From positions 1 to 6,793 of the forward strand of contig JAVVPL010000091.1 in NCBI GenBank assembly GCA_036655775.1: a stretch of DNA of 6,793 bases, in the 5' to 3' direction. Shown piece after piece: positions 1 through 5,454 of this stretch; positions within the stretch are counted from its first letter, which is position 1; each line of letters opens with the position of its first letter. The position numbers and the translations under genes are program-made. The notes below the pieces were generated by a model, which saw only the letters and a program-made list of their open reading frames with translations, had not been told where the DNA came from and made no database searches. This stretch comes from JAVVPL01 sp036655775. Its GTDB lineage: Bacteria; Bacteroidota; Bacteroidia; Bacteroidales; P3.

Positions 1-199
1 CCACCTTCCAAGTAGCAGGAAAACAAGGAGTGCCTTCAAATCCTTCGGAAAGAATAGCTGTACTTGTACCCGCCGAAGGTAGTTTTAAAGATGTTGGCGA
101 TTTTAAATCACTTAGGATTGGAGCGGCATAAATTTGCGTGACCAAACCTAGACTTGCCATTATACATGCAAGCATCCATAAAGTAAATTTTCGTTTCAT
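1..199 (-). CDS. Secreted protein, N-terminal part only
   Basis: The ATG is at 199-197 and 66 codons are read before the window ends, so the C-terminal part is missing. The protein opens with a clear Sec signal peptide: basic MKRK, then a hydrophobic core of about 18 residues, then a likely cleavage site near IYAA-P (residue 26). After a Ser/Pro/Thr-rich linker comes SEGFEGTPCFPATWKV (residues 51-66). A 'FEG..FP..W' start is, from my knowledge of the group, common at the head of MAM, cleaved-adhesin and jelly-roll domains in large secreted Bacteroidota proteins, many of them exported by the type IX system. That domain and the secretion route are inferences, because the deciding C-terminus is outside the window. 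The gene starts 21 bases after the stop of the small gene upstream and has no promoter element of its own in the gap, so the two are probably co-transcribed. No Shine-Dalgarno site is seen. Confidence 0.8.
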   Translation of the reverse strand, partial: MKRKFTLWMLACIMASLGLVTQIYAAPILSDLKSPTSLKLPSAGTSTAILSEGFEGTPCFPATWKV

Positions 200-220
200 T
201 GTCTTGTTGTTTATTTGTTC

Positions 221-409
221 TTATTTGTTTTGTTTGTCTTTTTTTTGTTCCATCGAACGTTTGATAGCGAGTGTCAATTTATCTAAAACTATATTTTGGC
301 TTTCTATATTTGTAATTAGCATTTTTATTTCCTTCTCTTGTTCTCCAAGCGAGAGTTTTGAATTTGATTTAGATTCTTTTTGCTTTTTATCATTTTCTAA
401 ATTGCTCAT
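221..409 (-). CDS. Small charged coiled-coil protein (hypothetical)
   Basis: This encodes a 62-residue protein starting MSNLENDKKQKE. I do not recognise a family. The first 20 residues are Lys/Glu/Ser-rich and probably disordered. Residues about 22-52 (EQEKEIKMLITNIESQNIVL and on) have hydrophobic residues at heptad-like spacing and look like an amphipathic helix or coiled coil. The tail is strongly basic (MEQKKDKQNK). There is no signal peptide or membrane segment, so it is probably cytoplasmic. An in-frame ATG exists at 448, but it lies only about 15 bases after a TATATTTG -7 element (470-463) and would leave almost no leader, so 409 is the better start. It is the first gene of the minus-strand unit leading to the secreted protein at 199. 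It could be a partner or regulator of that protein, but nothing in the sequence shows this. Confidence 0.6.
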   Translation of the reverse strand: MSNLENDKKQKESKSNSKLSLGEQEKEIKMLITNIESQNIVLDKLTLAIKRSMEQKKDKQNK

Positions 410-462
410 TGATCTTTTTTTGAATTTTATATTTAATAGGTTGAACATTTATTTAACGAAGG

Positions 463-470
463 CAAATATA
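463..470 (-). promoter_or_regulatory. -7 promoter element TATATTTG
   Basis: Read on the minus strand, 470-463 is TATATTTG, an exact match to the Bacteroidetes -7 consensus TAnnTTTG. Transcription would start near 456. It would give a leader of roughly 45 bases for the start at 409 and under 10 for the ATG at 448. The -33 region is only T-rich, with no good TTG at the ideal spacing. Confidence 0.55.
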
Positions 471-497
471 AGCACTATTTTGAAATAAAATAATAAA

Positions 498-544
498 ACT
501 ACCACTTCAAAGTCCCTCTACGCACATCAAACTACCCCTTCAAA
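498..544. repeat. Imperfect direct repeat of a C-rich 14-mer
   Basis: ACTACCACTTCAAA (498-511) recurs as ACTACCCCTTCAAA (531-544) with one mismatch and a period of 33 bases; a partial third echo (CCCCTTCA) follows at about 546-553. The stretch is clearly richer in C than the surrounding AT-rich DNA. It lies upstream of the minus-strand promoter at 470, on the side where an activator could bind. Function is unknown. Confidence 0.4.
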
Positions 545-659
545 ACCCCTTCACTGAAAATTAAATTGATGCAAATCAGCATATTAATAATATATACTTG
601 TTTTTTATGATTTTAAGTATGTTTTTTATTTGTTTTTCAATCTCGTTTTTAACATTCTT
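545..659. other. Intergenic DNA, nothing recognised
   Basis: This is the middle of the 352-base gap between the divergent genes at 409 and 762. It is very AT-rich with T runs on the plus strand and short AT palindromes around 578-592. The only ATG-started frames run about a dozen codons. No tRNA-like or riboswitch-like structure is visible. Confidence 0.5.
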
Positions 660-728
660 TTTTCTGCATTTTTTTTCTGCATTTTTTCTTTTTAATTGCT
701 ATATTTAATTTTCTTTTCTGCATTTTTT
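660..728 (+). repeat. Three exact copies of TTTTCTGCATTTTTT
   Basis: The 15-mer TTTTCTGCATTTTTT is present exactly at 660-674, 673-687 and 714-728. The first two overlap by two bases. The third ends two bases before the -7 element TATCTTTG, so it fills the -33 to -7 spacer of the regulator's promoter. The informative part is the CTGCA core, because T runs are common here. This could be a binding site array for an autoregulating protein or a DNA-bending tract; both are inferences. Confidence 0.5.
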
Positions 729-730
729 TG

Positions 731-738
731 TATCTTTG
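731..738 (+). promoter_or_regulatory. -7 promoter element TATCTTTG
   Basis: TATCTTTG matches TAnnTTTG exactly and stands 23 bases before the ATG at 762, giving a short leader of about 15-18 bases. The -33 position is inside the T-rich repeat tract and has no clear TTG. There is no Shine-Dalgarno site before the ATG. Confidence 0.65.
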
Positions 739-761
739 TGACCCTTATTAAATTATGACAA

Positions 762-2483
762 ATGTTTCAAAATAGTAAATTTTCTCTAGGTTTGTGCTGT
801 ATAGTGACCTTGCTCCTATCTTTTACTACTATAGCTCAAAAAGATCCGTTATGTATTGCGTATGCTAAAAGTACAAAATCTACAGAAAAAATTACTATCT
901 TACGTCAAATTGTAGAAAAATATAAAAATCTACAAAGCGATACCGCCTACGTTTATTGTAAAAAAGCACAAAATTTAGCAAACGAATTGGACAATAAACG
1001 CCTTTTCAATGAATTTTCCTTAAAAGAAGGTGAATTGGAACGTTTTATGGGCAATTATTTAAAAGCGATGGATTGGGTAGAAACCTCTATAAAAAAATCT
1101 AAAGAATATAAAGATAGAGCAATGCTTGCCAAAGGCTATTTAATTTTAGGTAAAATCCAATTAGACCTATCCATTATGGATCTATCGTATACAAGTGCCA
1201 CCCAAGCTCTCACTCTATTTAAAGAATTGAAAGATCCTCGAGGTGAAAGAGAGGCTATCAATTTATTAGGCTGTGTTTTACTAACCGAAAACAAATCCGA
1301 AGAATCCATCCCCTATTTTTTACAAGCCCATCGTATTGATAGCATTCACCAATACAATGATTTTTTATCGGCCGATTATTTGAATTTAGGCGTTGCCTAC
1401 ATGCAATTATCTCAGACTAACAAAGCCAAAGAATATTATCAAAAAGCCTTAAGTATTAGTCGACAATATAATTATGTATTTCAAACCATTTCGGGACTGC
1501 TCAATTTAACAGGAATCTATCTAGCTACTGAAAATTATCAAGCGGGTTTAGATTGCAGTTTGGAAGCTTTGGAATTATCCAAAAATTATGCACACAAAAA
1601 ACGTTGGGTTCAATCCACGTATAGCGTAGGGGAATTATATTGGAAAATTGGAAATGGGGCCAAAGCCATTGAATATTTAACTCAAACCGAACAATTGAGT
1701 AATACCTTTGGATATATTGAATTAGCAAAGCTCTCCACTTTGCTGTTATCCGATTATTATTATGCGCAAAATCAATATCAAAAAGCCTATCAATACAAAG
1801 CTCTATCTAGCCAATACAGCGACTCTCTCTCCAAAAAACAAAACATAGATAATCTCAATCGTTTACGTTACGAAACCCAATACCAGCAAGCCGAGAAAGA
1901 GAGAGAATGGCAAAATAAAATACGCAATTTAGTCTTTGGATTTATTATCTGTATTTTACTTCTCATTATTATACTCTTCGTATTTTATTTTAATCGTCAA
2001 AAATTAAAAGTAAAAAATGCAGAACTAGAAAAACAAAATTTAAGTAATAAATTAGAACACAAAAGCAAGGAAGTAATTACAAAAATTATGTTTCTCCGAA
2101 AGAAAAACGAAGCCATTAGTACGATTGCACAAAATTTACTCGACTCTAAACATCTTTTCAAAGAAGAAAACCAACCCGTCATTACCAATGTAGTCCATGA
2201 ATTACGCAATGCTTGTAAAGATGAAAGTTGGAAAGAATTTGAATTGCGTTTTGAAGAAGTACATACCGATTTCTTCAAAAAATTAAATGATCGTTTTCCC
2301 GATCTCACTCAAAATGATAAACGTCTTTGTGCGTATTTACGTTTAAACATTTCAACCAAAGATATTGCAAGTCTTCTCTATCTTTCCGTAGCAGGAGTGG
2401 AATCGGCGCGATACCGACTCAGAAAAAAACTGAACATCAACAGTACCGATGTTGATATTGTTCAGTTTTTAGAAAATTTATAA
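762..2483 (+). CDS. TPR - transmembrane - LuxR-like HTH regulator
   Basis: This 573-residue protein looks like a membrane-tethered one-component transcription factor. Residues 1-25 form a signal peptide ending in FTTIAQ. Residues about 60-350 are helical tetratricopeptide repeats, visible as recurring patterns such as LNLGVAYMQLSQTNKAKEYY (207-226), LNLTGIYLATENYQAGL and SVGELYWKIGNGAKAIEYL. Residues 388-410 are one strongly hydrophobic helix followed by basic NRQKLKVK, consistent with a cytoplasmic C-terminus. A coiled coil (about 412-450) leads to a C-terminal domain in which LRLNISTKDIASLLYLSVAG (526-545) and ESARYRLRKKLNI match the helix-turn-helix of LuxR/GerE-type proteins. Bacteroidota have many such proteins, and the same C-terminal pattern (W..F...F..V...F...L...FP.LT) is found in their triple-tyrosine-domain regulators. 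The TPR part would sense something in the periplasm. Ligand and target genes are unknown. The gene is monocistronic, with a promoter at 731-738 and a terminator just after the stop. Confidence 0.85.
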   Translation: MFQNSKFSLGLCCIVTLLLSFTTIAQKDPLCIAYAKSTKSTEKITILRQIVEKYKNLQSDTAYVYCKKAQNLANELDNKRLFNEFSLKEGELERFMGNYLKAMDWVETSIKKSKEYKDRAMLAKGYLILGKIQLDLSIMDLSYTSATQALTLFKELKDPRGEREAINLLGCVLLTENKSEESIPYFLQAHRIDSIHQYNDFLSADYLNLGVAYMQLSQTNKAKEYYQKALSISRQYNYVFQTISGLLNLTGIYLATENYQAGLDCSLEALELSKNYAHKKRWVQSTYSVGELYWKIGNGAKAIEYLTQTEQLSNTFGYIELAKLSTLLLSDYYYAQNQYQKAYQYKALSSQYSDSLSKKQNIDNLNRLRYETQYQQAEKEREWQNKIRNLVFGFIICILLLIIILFVFYFNRQKLKVKNAELEKQNLSNKLEHKSKEVITKIMFLRKKNEAISTIAQNLLDSKHLFKEENQPVITNVVHELRNACKDESWKEFELRFEEVHTDFFKKLNDRFPDLTQNDKRLCAYLRLNISTKDIASLLYLSVAGVESARYRLRKKLNINSTDVDIVQFLENL

Positions 2484-2520
2484 CTTAGTCTAACGAAACT
2501 ATATATTCCACTAAGTTTTT
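2482..2520 (+). terminator. Hairpin terminator overlapping the convergent gene's end
   Basis: AACTTAGT (2482-2489) and ACTAAGTT (2510-2517) form a perfect 8-bp stem with a 20-base loop. T-rich sequence (TTTTTGTTTT) follows on the plus strand, as expected for a Rho-independent terminator of the regulator gene. Except for its first bases it lies inside the last codons of the convergent lipoprotein gene. The long loop makes it weaker than a textbook example. Confidence 0.5.
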
Positions 2521-2898
2521 GTTTTCATCTCTAGAAAGTGCATACGTAAAACTTCCTGACACATTTTTACAACCCGACTGAATACAAAGTTGCTTAAAAT
2601 TAACTAGTTTTAATATTTTTACTTTTGCATCAAATTCGCGTATTGCTTGTGCATCATTTTTTTTGATAGCCTCTTCCATTGATTTGGCATTATTGTCGTA
2701 ATATTCAATCTTTACATATTGATTGTCTTCTAAATATTTTAGCACGACTAAAGCTGCAATCGGGCCATTGTCACTGTGTACATCCAGCGTAGATACCCCA
2801 AAACTATAAAACGCTTCTACTTCTTTTTGGCAAGAGCCAAACAAAACCATAGTAATTATCAGTGCAATTACTCGCAAATATGAATTAATTTTATACAT
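2485..2898 (-). CDS. Small lipoprotein of unknown function
   Basis: This encodes a 137-residue protein starting at the ATG at 2898. Its N-terminus is a signal peptidase II signal: MYKINSYLR, a hydrophobic core, then the lipobox LFGS-C with the lipidated Cys at position 23. The next residues, QKEVEAF, are only weakly like the acidic signal that sends Bacteroidota lipoproteins to the cell surface, so its side of the membrane is open. The mature part alternates predicted strands (YSFGVSTLDV; YVKIEYYD; the end GSFTYALS and VEYIVSLD) with two helices (GPIAALVVLKYLED; about residues 73-98), suggesting a small alpha/beta domain. Two cysteines sit close together in CIQSGC (105 and 110). I do not recognise the family. 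It lies 42 bases downstream of the thioredoxin-like lipoprotein, with its own -7 element in the gap. Its stop is one base from the stop of the convergent regulator. Confidence 0.8.
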   Translation of the reverse strand: MYKINSYLRVIALIITMVLFGSCQKEVEAFYSFGVSTLDVHSDNGPIAALVVLKYLEDNQYVKIEYYDNNAKSMEEAIKKNDAQAIREFDAKVKILKLVNFKQLCIQSGCKNVSGSFTYALSRDENKNLVEYIVSLD

Positions 2899-2928
2899 TC
2901 TATTTAATTTTTTAAATTTATTTTATGC

Positions 2929-2936
2929 CAAAGATA
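2929..2936 (-). promoter_or_regulatory. -7 promoter element TATCTTTG
   Basis: Read on the minus strand, 2936-2929 is TATCTTTG, an exact TAnnTTTG match in the 42-base gap between the thioredoxin-like gene and the small lipoprotein gene. It is 30 bases before the ATG at 2898. Its -33 region falls within the end of the upstream gene and has no good TTG, so it may be a secondary promoter with read-through from the thioredoxin gene. Confidence 0.45.
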
Positions 2937-2940
2937 GTAT

Positions 2941-3417
2941 TTATTTTACTAATGCACTCTCTATTGCCTTTTTTAGTTCGTCTTTGCTCATTGCGCCCTG
3001 TGAAATTTGAGGGTCGCCATTCATAGGACAAAACAAAAGAGTTGGAATACTACGAATACCAAAGGCTTCAGCCAATTCTTGTTCTTTTTCAGTATCTATT
3101 TTATAGATATTAATTTTTCCAGCATATTCCACAGCCAATTCATCCAATATAGGCGCTAACATTTTGCAAGGGCCACACCAAGAGGCATAAAAATCGACAA
3201 TGCAAGGCTTATCCCCTAAAAATTTCCACTCTTTAGGTGAAGTTTCAAAATTAGCTACTTTGGTTAAAAATTCGGCTTTTGTTAAAGATTGTGTTCCCAT
3301 GTTTGTTTGTGTTTTTAGCGTATTTTTTTCATTTGTTTGAGGGGTCTTTTTTTGGTTGCATGCATTTAAAAAAAACACCAGAGAAAGTAAACATACGAGT
3401 GTTGTTAGTTTTGTCAT
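2941..3417 (-). CDS. Thioredoxin-fold lipoprotein
   Basis: The 158-residue protein has a lipoprotein signal with lipobox FLNA-C (Cys 20), a Lys/Thr/Asn-rich spacer to about residue 45, then one complete thioredoxin domain. The active site is ASWCGPCK (Cys 81 and Cys 84) in the context IVDFYASWCGPCK; Asp 75 is the buried acid of classical thioredoxins, and the cis-proline is Pro 125 in RSIPTLLF. The WCGPC motif and overall layout match ordinary thioredoxin, not DsbA or TlpA types, which carry other motifs or insertions. Thioredoxins reduce or exchange protein disulfides; with a lipid anchor this one should act in the periplasm. There is no acidic run after the lipidated Cys (NQKKTPQ follows), so surface export seems unlikely. 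Extra cysteines are at 72 and 130. The partner that would recycle it, such as a DsbD-like protein, is not in the window. A small lipoprotein gene with a CxxxxC pair follows. Confidence 0.92.
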   Translation of the reverse strand: MTKLTTLVCLLSLVFFLNACNQKKTPQTNEKNTLKTQTNMGTQSLTKAEFLTKVANFETSPKEWKFLGDKPCIVDFYASWCGPCKMLAPILDELAVEYAGKINIYKIDTEKEQELAEAFGIRSIPTLLFCPMNGDPQISQGAMSKDELKKAIESALVK

Positions 3418-3496
3418 CGTGTAAATATTTATAAATTAAAGGTTCGTAATTTTAATTTGTTTCTTCTATGTATATTTTCCTTTGGAAATCATTTTG

Positions 3497-3504
3497 CAAA
3501 TGTA
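3497..3504 (-). promoter_or_regulatory. -7 promoter element TACATTTG
   Basis: Read on the minus strand, 3504-3497 is TACATTTG, an exact TAnnTTTG match 79 bases before the thioredoxin-like gene's ATG. The -33 position at 19-bp spacing reads TTT within a T run, not TTG. The first two bases of the box are also the end of the inverted repeat at 3503-3537. Confidence 0.55.
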
Positions 3505-3537
3505 CGCTATATTTTTGAAATAAAAAAATATAGCGTA
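3503..3537. promoter_or_regulatory. 14-bp perfect inverted repeat, possible operator
   Basis: TACGCTATATTTTT (3503-3516) is the exact reverse complement of AAAAATATAGCGTA (3524-3537), with a 7-base loop GAAATAA. It lies between the divergent promoters of the thioredoxin-like gene and the small membrane protein gene. It shares TA with the minus-strand -7 box and ends five bases before the plus-strand TTG at 3542. Neither neighbouring gene is transcribed toward it, so an operator is a better guess than a terminator. The GCG/CGC parts make it less likely to be a chance AT palindrome. Confidence 0.5.
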
Positions 3538-3541
3538 TTTA

Positions 3542-3571
3542 TTGGAAACTAATTTTATTTCTTTACCTTTG
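3542..3571 (+). promoter_or_regulatory. Promoter TTG-N19-TACCTTTG
   Basis: TTG at 3542-3544 and TACCTTTG at 3564-3571 are separated by 19 bases, the best match in the window to the Bacteroidetes housekeeping promoter (-33 TTG, -7 TAnnTTTG). It would drive the gene at 3634 with a leader of about 55 bases. Confidence 0.65.
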
Positions 3572-3633
3572 TTTAATTTATCTATATTCTTTGATAAAGA
3601 AACAATTAAATTACTAATTAAACCCAAAAATTC

Positions 3634-3885
3634 ATGAAAAATCAAGACTTTTTTTCAAATGCACCGGAACAACCTATGACAATGGGAAATTGGCTAATCA
3701 CACTTTTGTTGATGGCAATTCCTCTAGTCAATTTTATTTTACTGTTTATTTGGGCTTTTGGCACCAATACAAATACAAGTAAATCAAATTGGGCAAAGGC
3801 TTCCCTTGTTTTAATGGCCATTTGTTTATGCTTTGGCTTTCTTTTTTATGGCAGTATTTATTCTTTTTTTAGTCCACTTATCTAA
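3634..3885 (+). CDS. Small two-helix membrane protein
   Basis: This encodes an 83-residue protein starting at the ATG at 3634. A short polar N-terminus (residues 1-16) is followed by two membrane helices, about 18-42 (NWLITLLLMAIPLVNFILLF then IWAFG) and 54-75, separated by a polar loop TNTNTSKSNWAKAS. The pattern 'M..GNWL.TLL...IPLVN.I.LF.WAF....NPSK.N.AKA' is one I know from small conserved proteins of unknown function in Bacteroidota and some Firmicutes. I cannot give a family number. It has its own promoter and no partner on its strand. Its TAA overlaps the TAG of the convergent transporter gene. No enzymatic motif is present; the role is unknown. Confidence 0.8.
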   Translation: MKNQDFFSNAPEQPMTMGNWLITLLLMAIPLVNFILLFIWAFGTNTNTSKSNWAKASLVLMAICLCFGFLFYGSIYSFFSPLI

Positions 3886-4298
3886 TGCCAAATTATCACA
3901 ATTGCGCCCACACAAATAAGTCCACCTCCTATAAGTACTCTGGCACTCATAGGTTCTTTTAAAATAAAAAAAGATAATAAAATGGTAAATACAACACTCA
4001 ATTTGTCGATGGGCGCAACGCGTGAAACATCCCCTATTTGAATTGCTTTAAAATAACACAACCACGAAAGTCCCGTAGCTACCGCCGAAAGAATTAAAAA
4101 CAACCAGGTTTTTCCATTTAATTCTTTAATCCCATGTAAATTATTTCCTGCAAGGACAATTCCCCAAGTAAGTAAGAGAATAAAAAAAGTACGAATTGCG
4201 GTTGCTAAATTTGAATTTACATTCGCAATACCTATTTTTGCAAAAATAGCAGTTAGAGAAGCAAAAACGGCCGATAAAAGTGCATAATATTTCCACAT
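3882..4298 (-). CDS. Single-domain EamA-family (DMT) transporter
   Basis: The 138-residue protein is one EamA domain with about five membrane helices (residues 4-22, 31-51, 64-82, 96-113, 119-136). The end, RVAPIDKLSVVFTILLSFFI then LKEP and a Gly-rich last helix GGGLICVGAIVII, is the usual EamA signature. Most EamA proteins have two such domains in about 300 residues; stand-alone forms of about 140 residues also exist as a known group and probably pair up, so this looks complete and not truncated. The substrate cannot be told; relatives move drugs, amino acids or metabolites. The start is set at the ATG at 4298: it has GGAG just upstream, unusually close at three bases, and an in-frame TTG at 4328 lies upstream of the -7 box and could not be in the transcript. 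The gene is convergent with the small membrane protein and shares stop-codon bases with it. Confidence 0.85.
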   Translation of the reverse strand: MWKYYALLSAVFASLTAIFAKIGIANVNSNLATAIRTFFILLLTWGIVLAGNNLHGIKELNGKTWLFLILSAVATGLSWLCYFKAIQIGDVSRVAPIDKLSVVFTILLSFFILKEPMSARVLIGGGLICVGAIVIIWH

Positions 4299-4317
4299 AA
4301 TCTCCAAAATTGAAGCA

Positions 4318-4325
4318 CAAATATA
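4318..4325 (-). promoter_or_regulatory. -7 promoter element TATATTTG
   Basis: Read on the minus strand, 4325-4318 is TATATTTG, an exact TAnnTTTG match 19 bases before the EamA gene's ATG. It leaves a leader of only about a dozen bases, which still contains the GGAG at 4305-4302. No TTG is seen at ideal -33 spacing. Confidence 0.55.
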
Positions 4326-4350
4326 CAATTATTTCAATAAATAATTTGTA
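4324..4350. promoter_or_regulatory. Inverted repeat abutting the EamA promoter
   Basis: AATTATTT (4327-4334) and AAATAATT (4339-4346) are perfect inverted copies around CAAT. With one bulged base the outer TACAA (4324-4328) and TTGTA (4346-4350) extend the pairing. The element ends on the TA of the TATATTTG box. It could be an operator, or the terminator hairpin of the S41 peptidase operon that reads toward it on the same strand, although no long T run follows. Being almost pure AT it may also be chance. Confidence 0.35.
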
Positions 4351-4430
4351 TTAAATTCTCCATCACTTAGACTTTTTGGCATCATTGCTTTTTGGAGGCA
4401 CCATAGTGCGAATATGCTGTTTTCTATTTT

Positions 4431-5450
4431 TTACAAATTGATCAAACGCTTGCCTTCTTCAATAATCGCATCCCTTCCTTGGGCTATTTCACTTTCTTTC
4501 AAATCAACTCGAATATCAGGTTCTATTCCCCCTTCAATATGTTTTTTTTGCACATCCAAGGTGGGCGATGCCGAAAAACGCAACAACCATCCACAGGGCA
4601 ATTCAGCCGAAAAAGGAAGTCCTCCTCCCCCACCAGTTTTATCACCCACCAGAATCACATTAGGCAAATAACGCATCATATTTACAAAATCATTAGCGGC
4701 ACTATAACAAGATCGATTGGTCAAAACCACTACTTTTTTGGTCCATTTTTGTCCTGAATATGCTTGTAAATAAATTGGATTTGGTTCCGAAAACGCATCA
4801 TGACCTTTGCCTATTTTATATAACATATATCCACAAAGTACTTTTTCTTCCGTAAATCGACTCGCCAATAATTGCCCATTTACGAGCTCGCCACCCCCAT
4901 TGTTTCGGATATCAAGAATCAAGCCTTTACAGTTCTTAAAATAGCTTAAAACAGCACTTATATTGCCATTACCTATACCACTTGAAAAACTACTATAGCG
5001 AATATACCCTACATTACGATCTAAAATTGTATATTTGAGACCCGCGGCTATTTTATAATTTTTTTTCAAATAGTATTTATCCAACAAATCTTGTGAAAAA
5101 TTATCGGGATAATCCGAGTACCATTGCGTATAGCGTGCCACATCAAAAGCGCTATACAAATTCACATGCCCATCCTTAAGTTGTGAAAGTAAATCTCCAA
5201 AAACATAAAACAATTGCGCATCACTACGTGCGCTCTTTACTTTGGGCAAATACACCCCATAGAGGCTATCCCAATTTATATTTTTATACGTAAAAAAACA
5301 ATATTTTTCATCCAGTATTTTCCAAAGTGTATTATAATTATCAATCGCGGTATTGGGAATTGGATCTTCTTTTTTACAAGAAGAAAACAAGCATAAAAAG
5401 CCACATAAAGCGAGTATTTGAAAACATTGACAATTTTTGTATCTGTACAT
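4431..5450 (-). CDS. S41-family peptidase lipoprotein
   Basis: The 339-residue protein starts at the ATG at 5450. A lipoprotein signal ends in the lipobox LFSS-C (Cys 25), followed by KKEDP, which resembles the Lys-plus-acidic export signal of surface-exposed Bacteroidota lipoproteins. Residues about 35-105 are a helical N-terminal region ending in LKDGHVNLY (His 95). The S41 core follows: VGYIRYSSF (147-155), LILDIRNNGGG (177-187), CYSAANDF (248-255) with Ser 250 as the likely nucleophile, VGDKTGGGGGLP (268-279) and GGIEPDI (307-313). S41 enzymes are serine endopeptidases such as tail-specific protease and tricorn. The His in 'L.DGH' and the lack of the usual TxGK lysine fit the tricorn-like branch. 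There is little room for a PDZ domain between the N-terminal region and the core. The start lies four bases after the DUF3316 gene's stop, so translation is probably coupled. The substrate is unknown. Confidence 0.88.
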   Translation of the reverse strand: MYRYKNCQCFQILALCGFLCLFSSCKKEDPIPNTAIDNYNTLWKILDEKYCFFTYKNINWDSLYGVYLPKVKSARSDAQLFYVFGDLLSQLKDGHVNLYSAFDVARYTQWYSDYPDNFSQDLLDKYYLKKNYKIAAGLKYTILDRNVGYIRYSSFSSGIGNGNISAVLSYFKNCKGLILDIRNNGGGELVNGQLLASRFTEEKVLCGYMLYKIGKGHDAFSEPNPIYLQAYSGQKWTKKVVVLTNRSCYSAANDFVNMMRYLPNVILVGDKTGGGGGLPFSAELPCGWLLRFSASPTLDVQKKHIEGGIEPDIRVDLKESEIAQGRDAIIEEGKRLINL

Positions 5451-5454
5451 TGCA

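Noticed and set aside
138..488. Open plus-strand frame of 116 codons rich in Phe, Ile, Ser and Leu
   Set aside because: It is the mirror of the Lys/Glu-rich small protein and the secreted protein start on the minus strand, crosses the minus-strand promoter, and its hydrophobicity is a by-product of T-rich DNA.
3517..3561. Second inverted pair GAAATAAAA / TTTTATTTC that would compete with the hairpin at 3503-3537
   Set aside because: It is made only of A/T-rich sequence with a long loop and lies upstream of the mapped plus-strand promoter, so it would not be in that transcript.
4299..4328. Longer N-terminus for the EamA protein from a TTG
   Set aside because: The TTG precedes the -7 box, the ten extra residues do not belong to the first helix, and an ATG with a nearby GGAG follows.
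4330..4430. Frame that stays open for about 33 codons past the S41 peptidase stop, and a second frame ending VPPKSNDAKKSK
   Set aside because: The peptidase already ends after the usual GGIEPDI motif and final helix, neither extension resembles a family I know, and no frameshift signal is evident.
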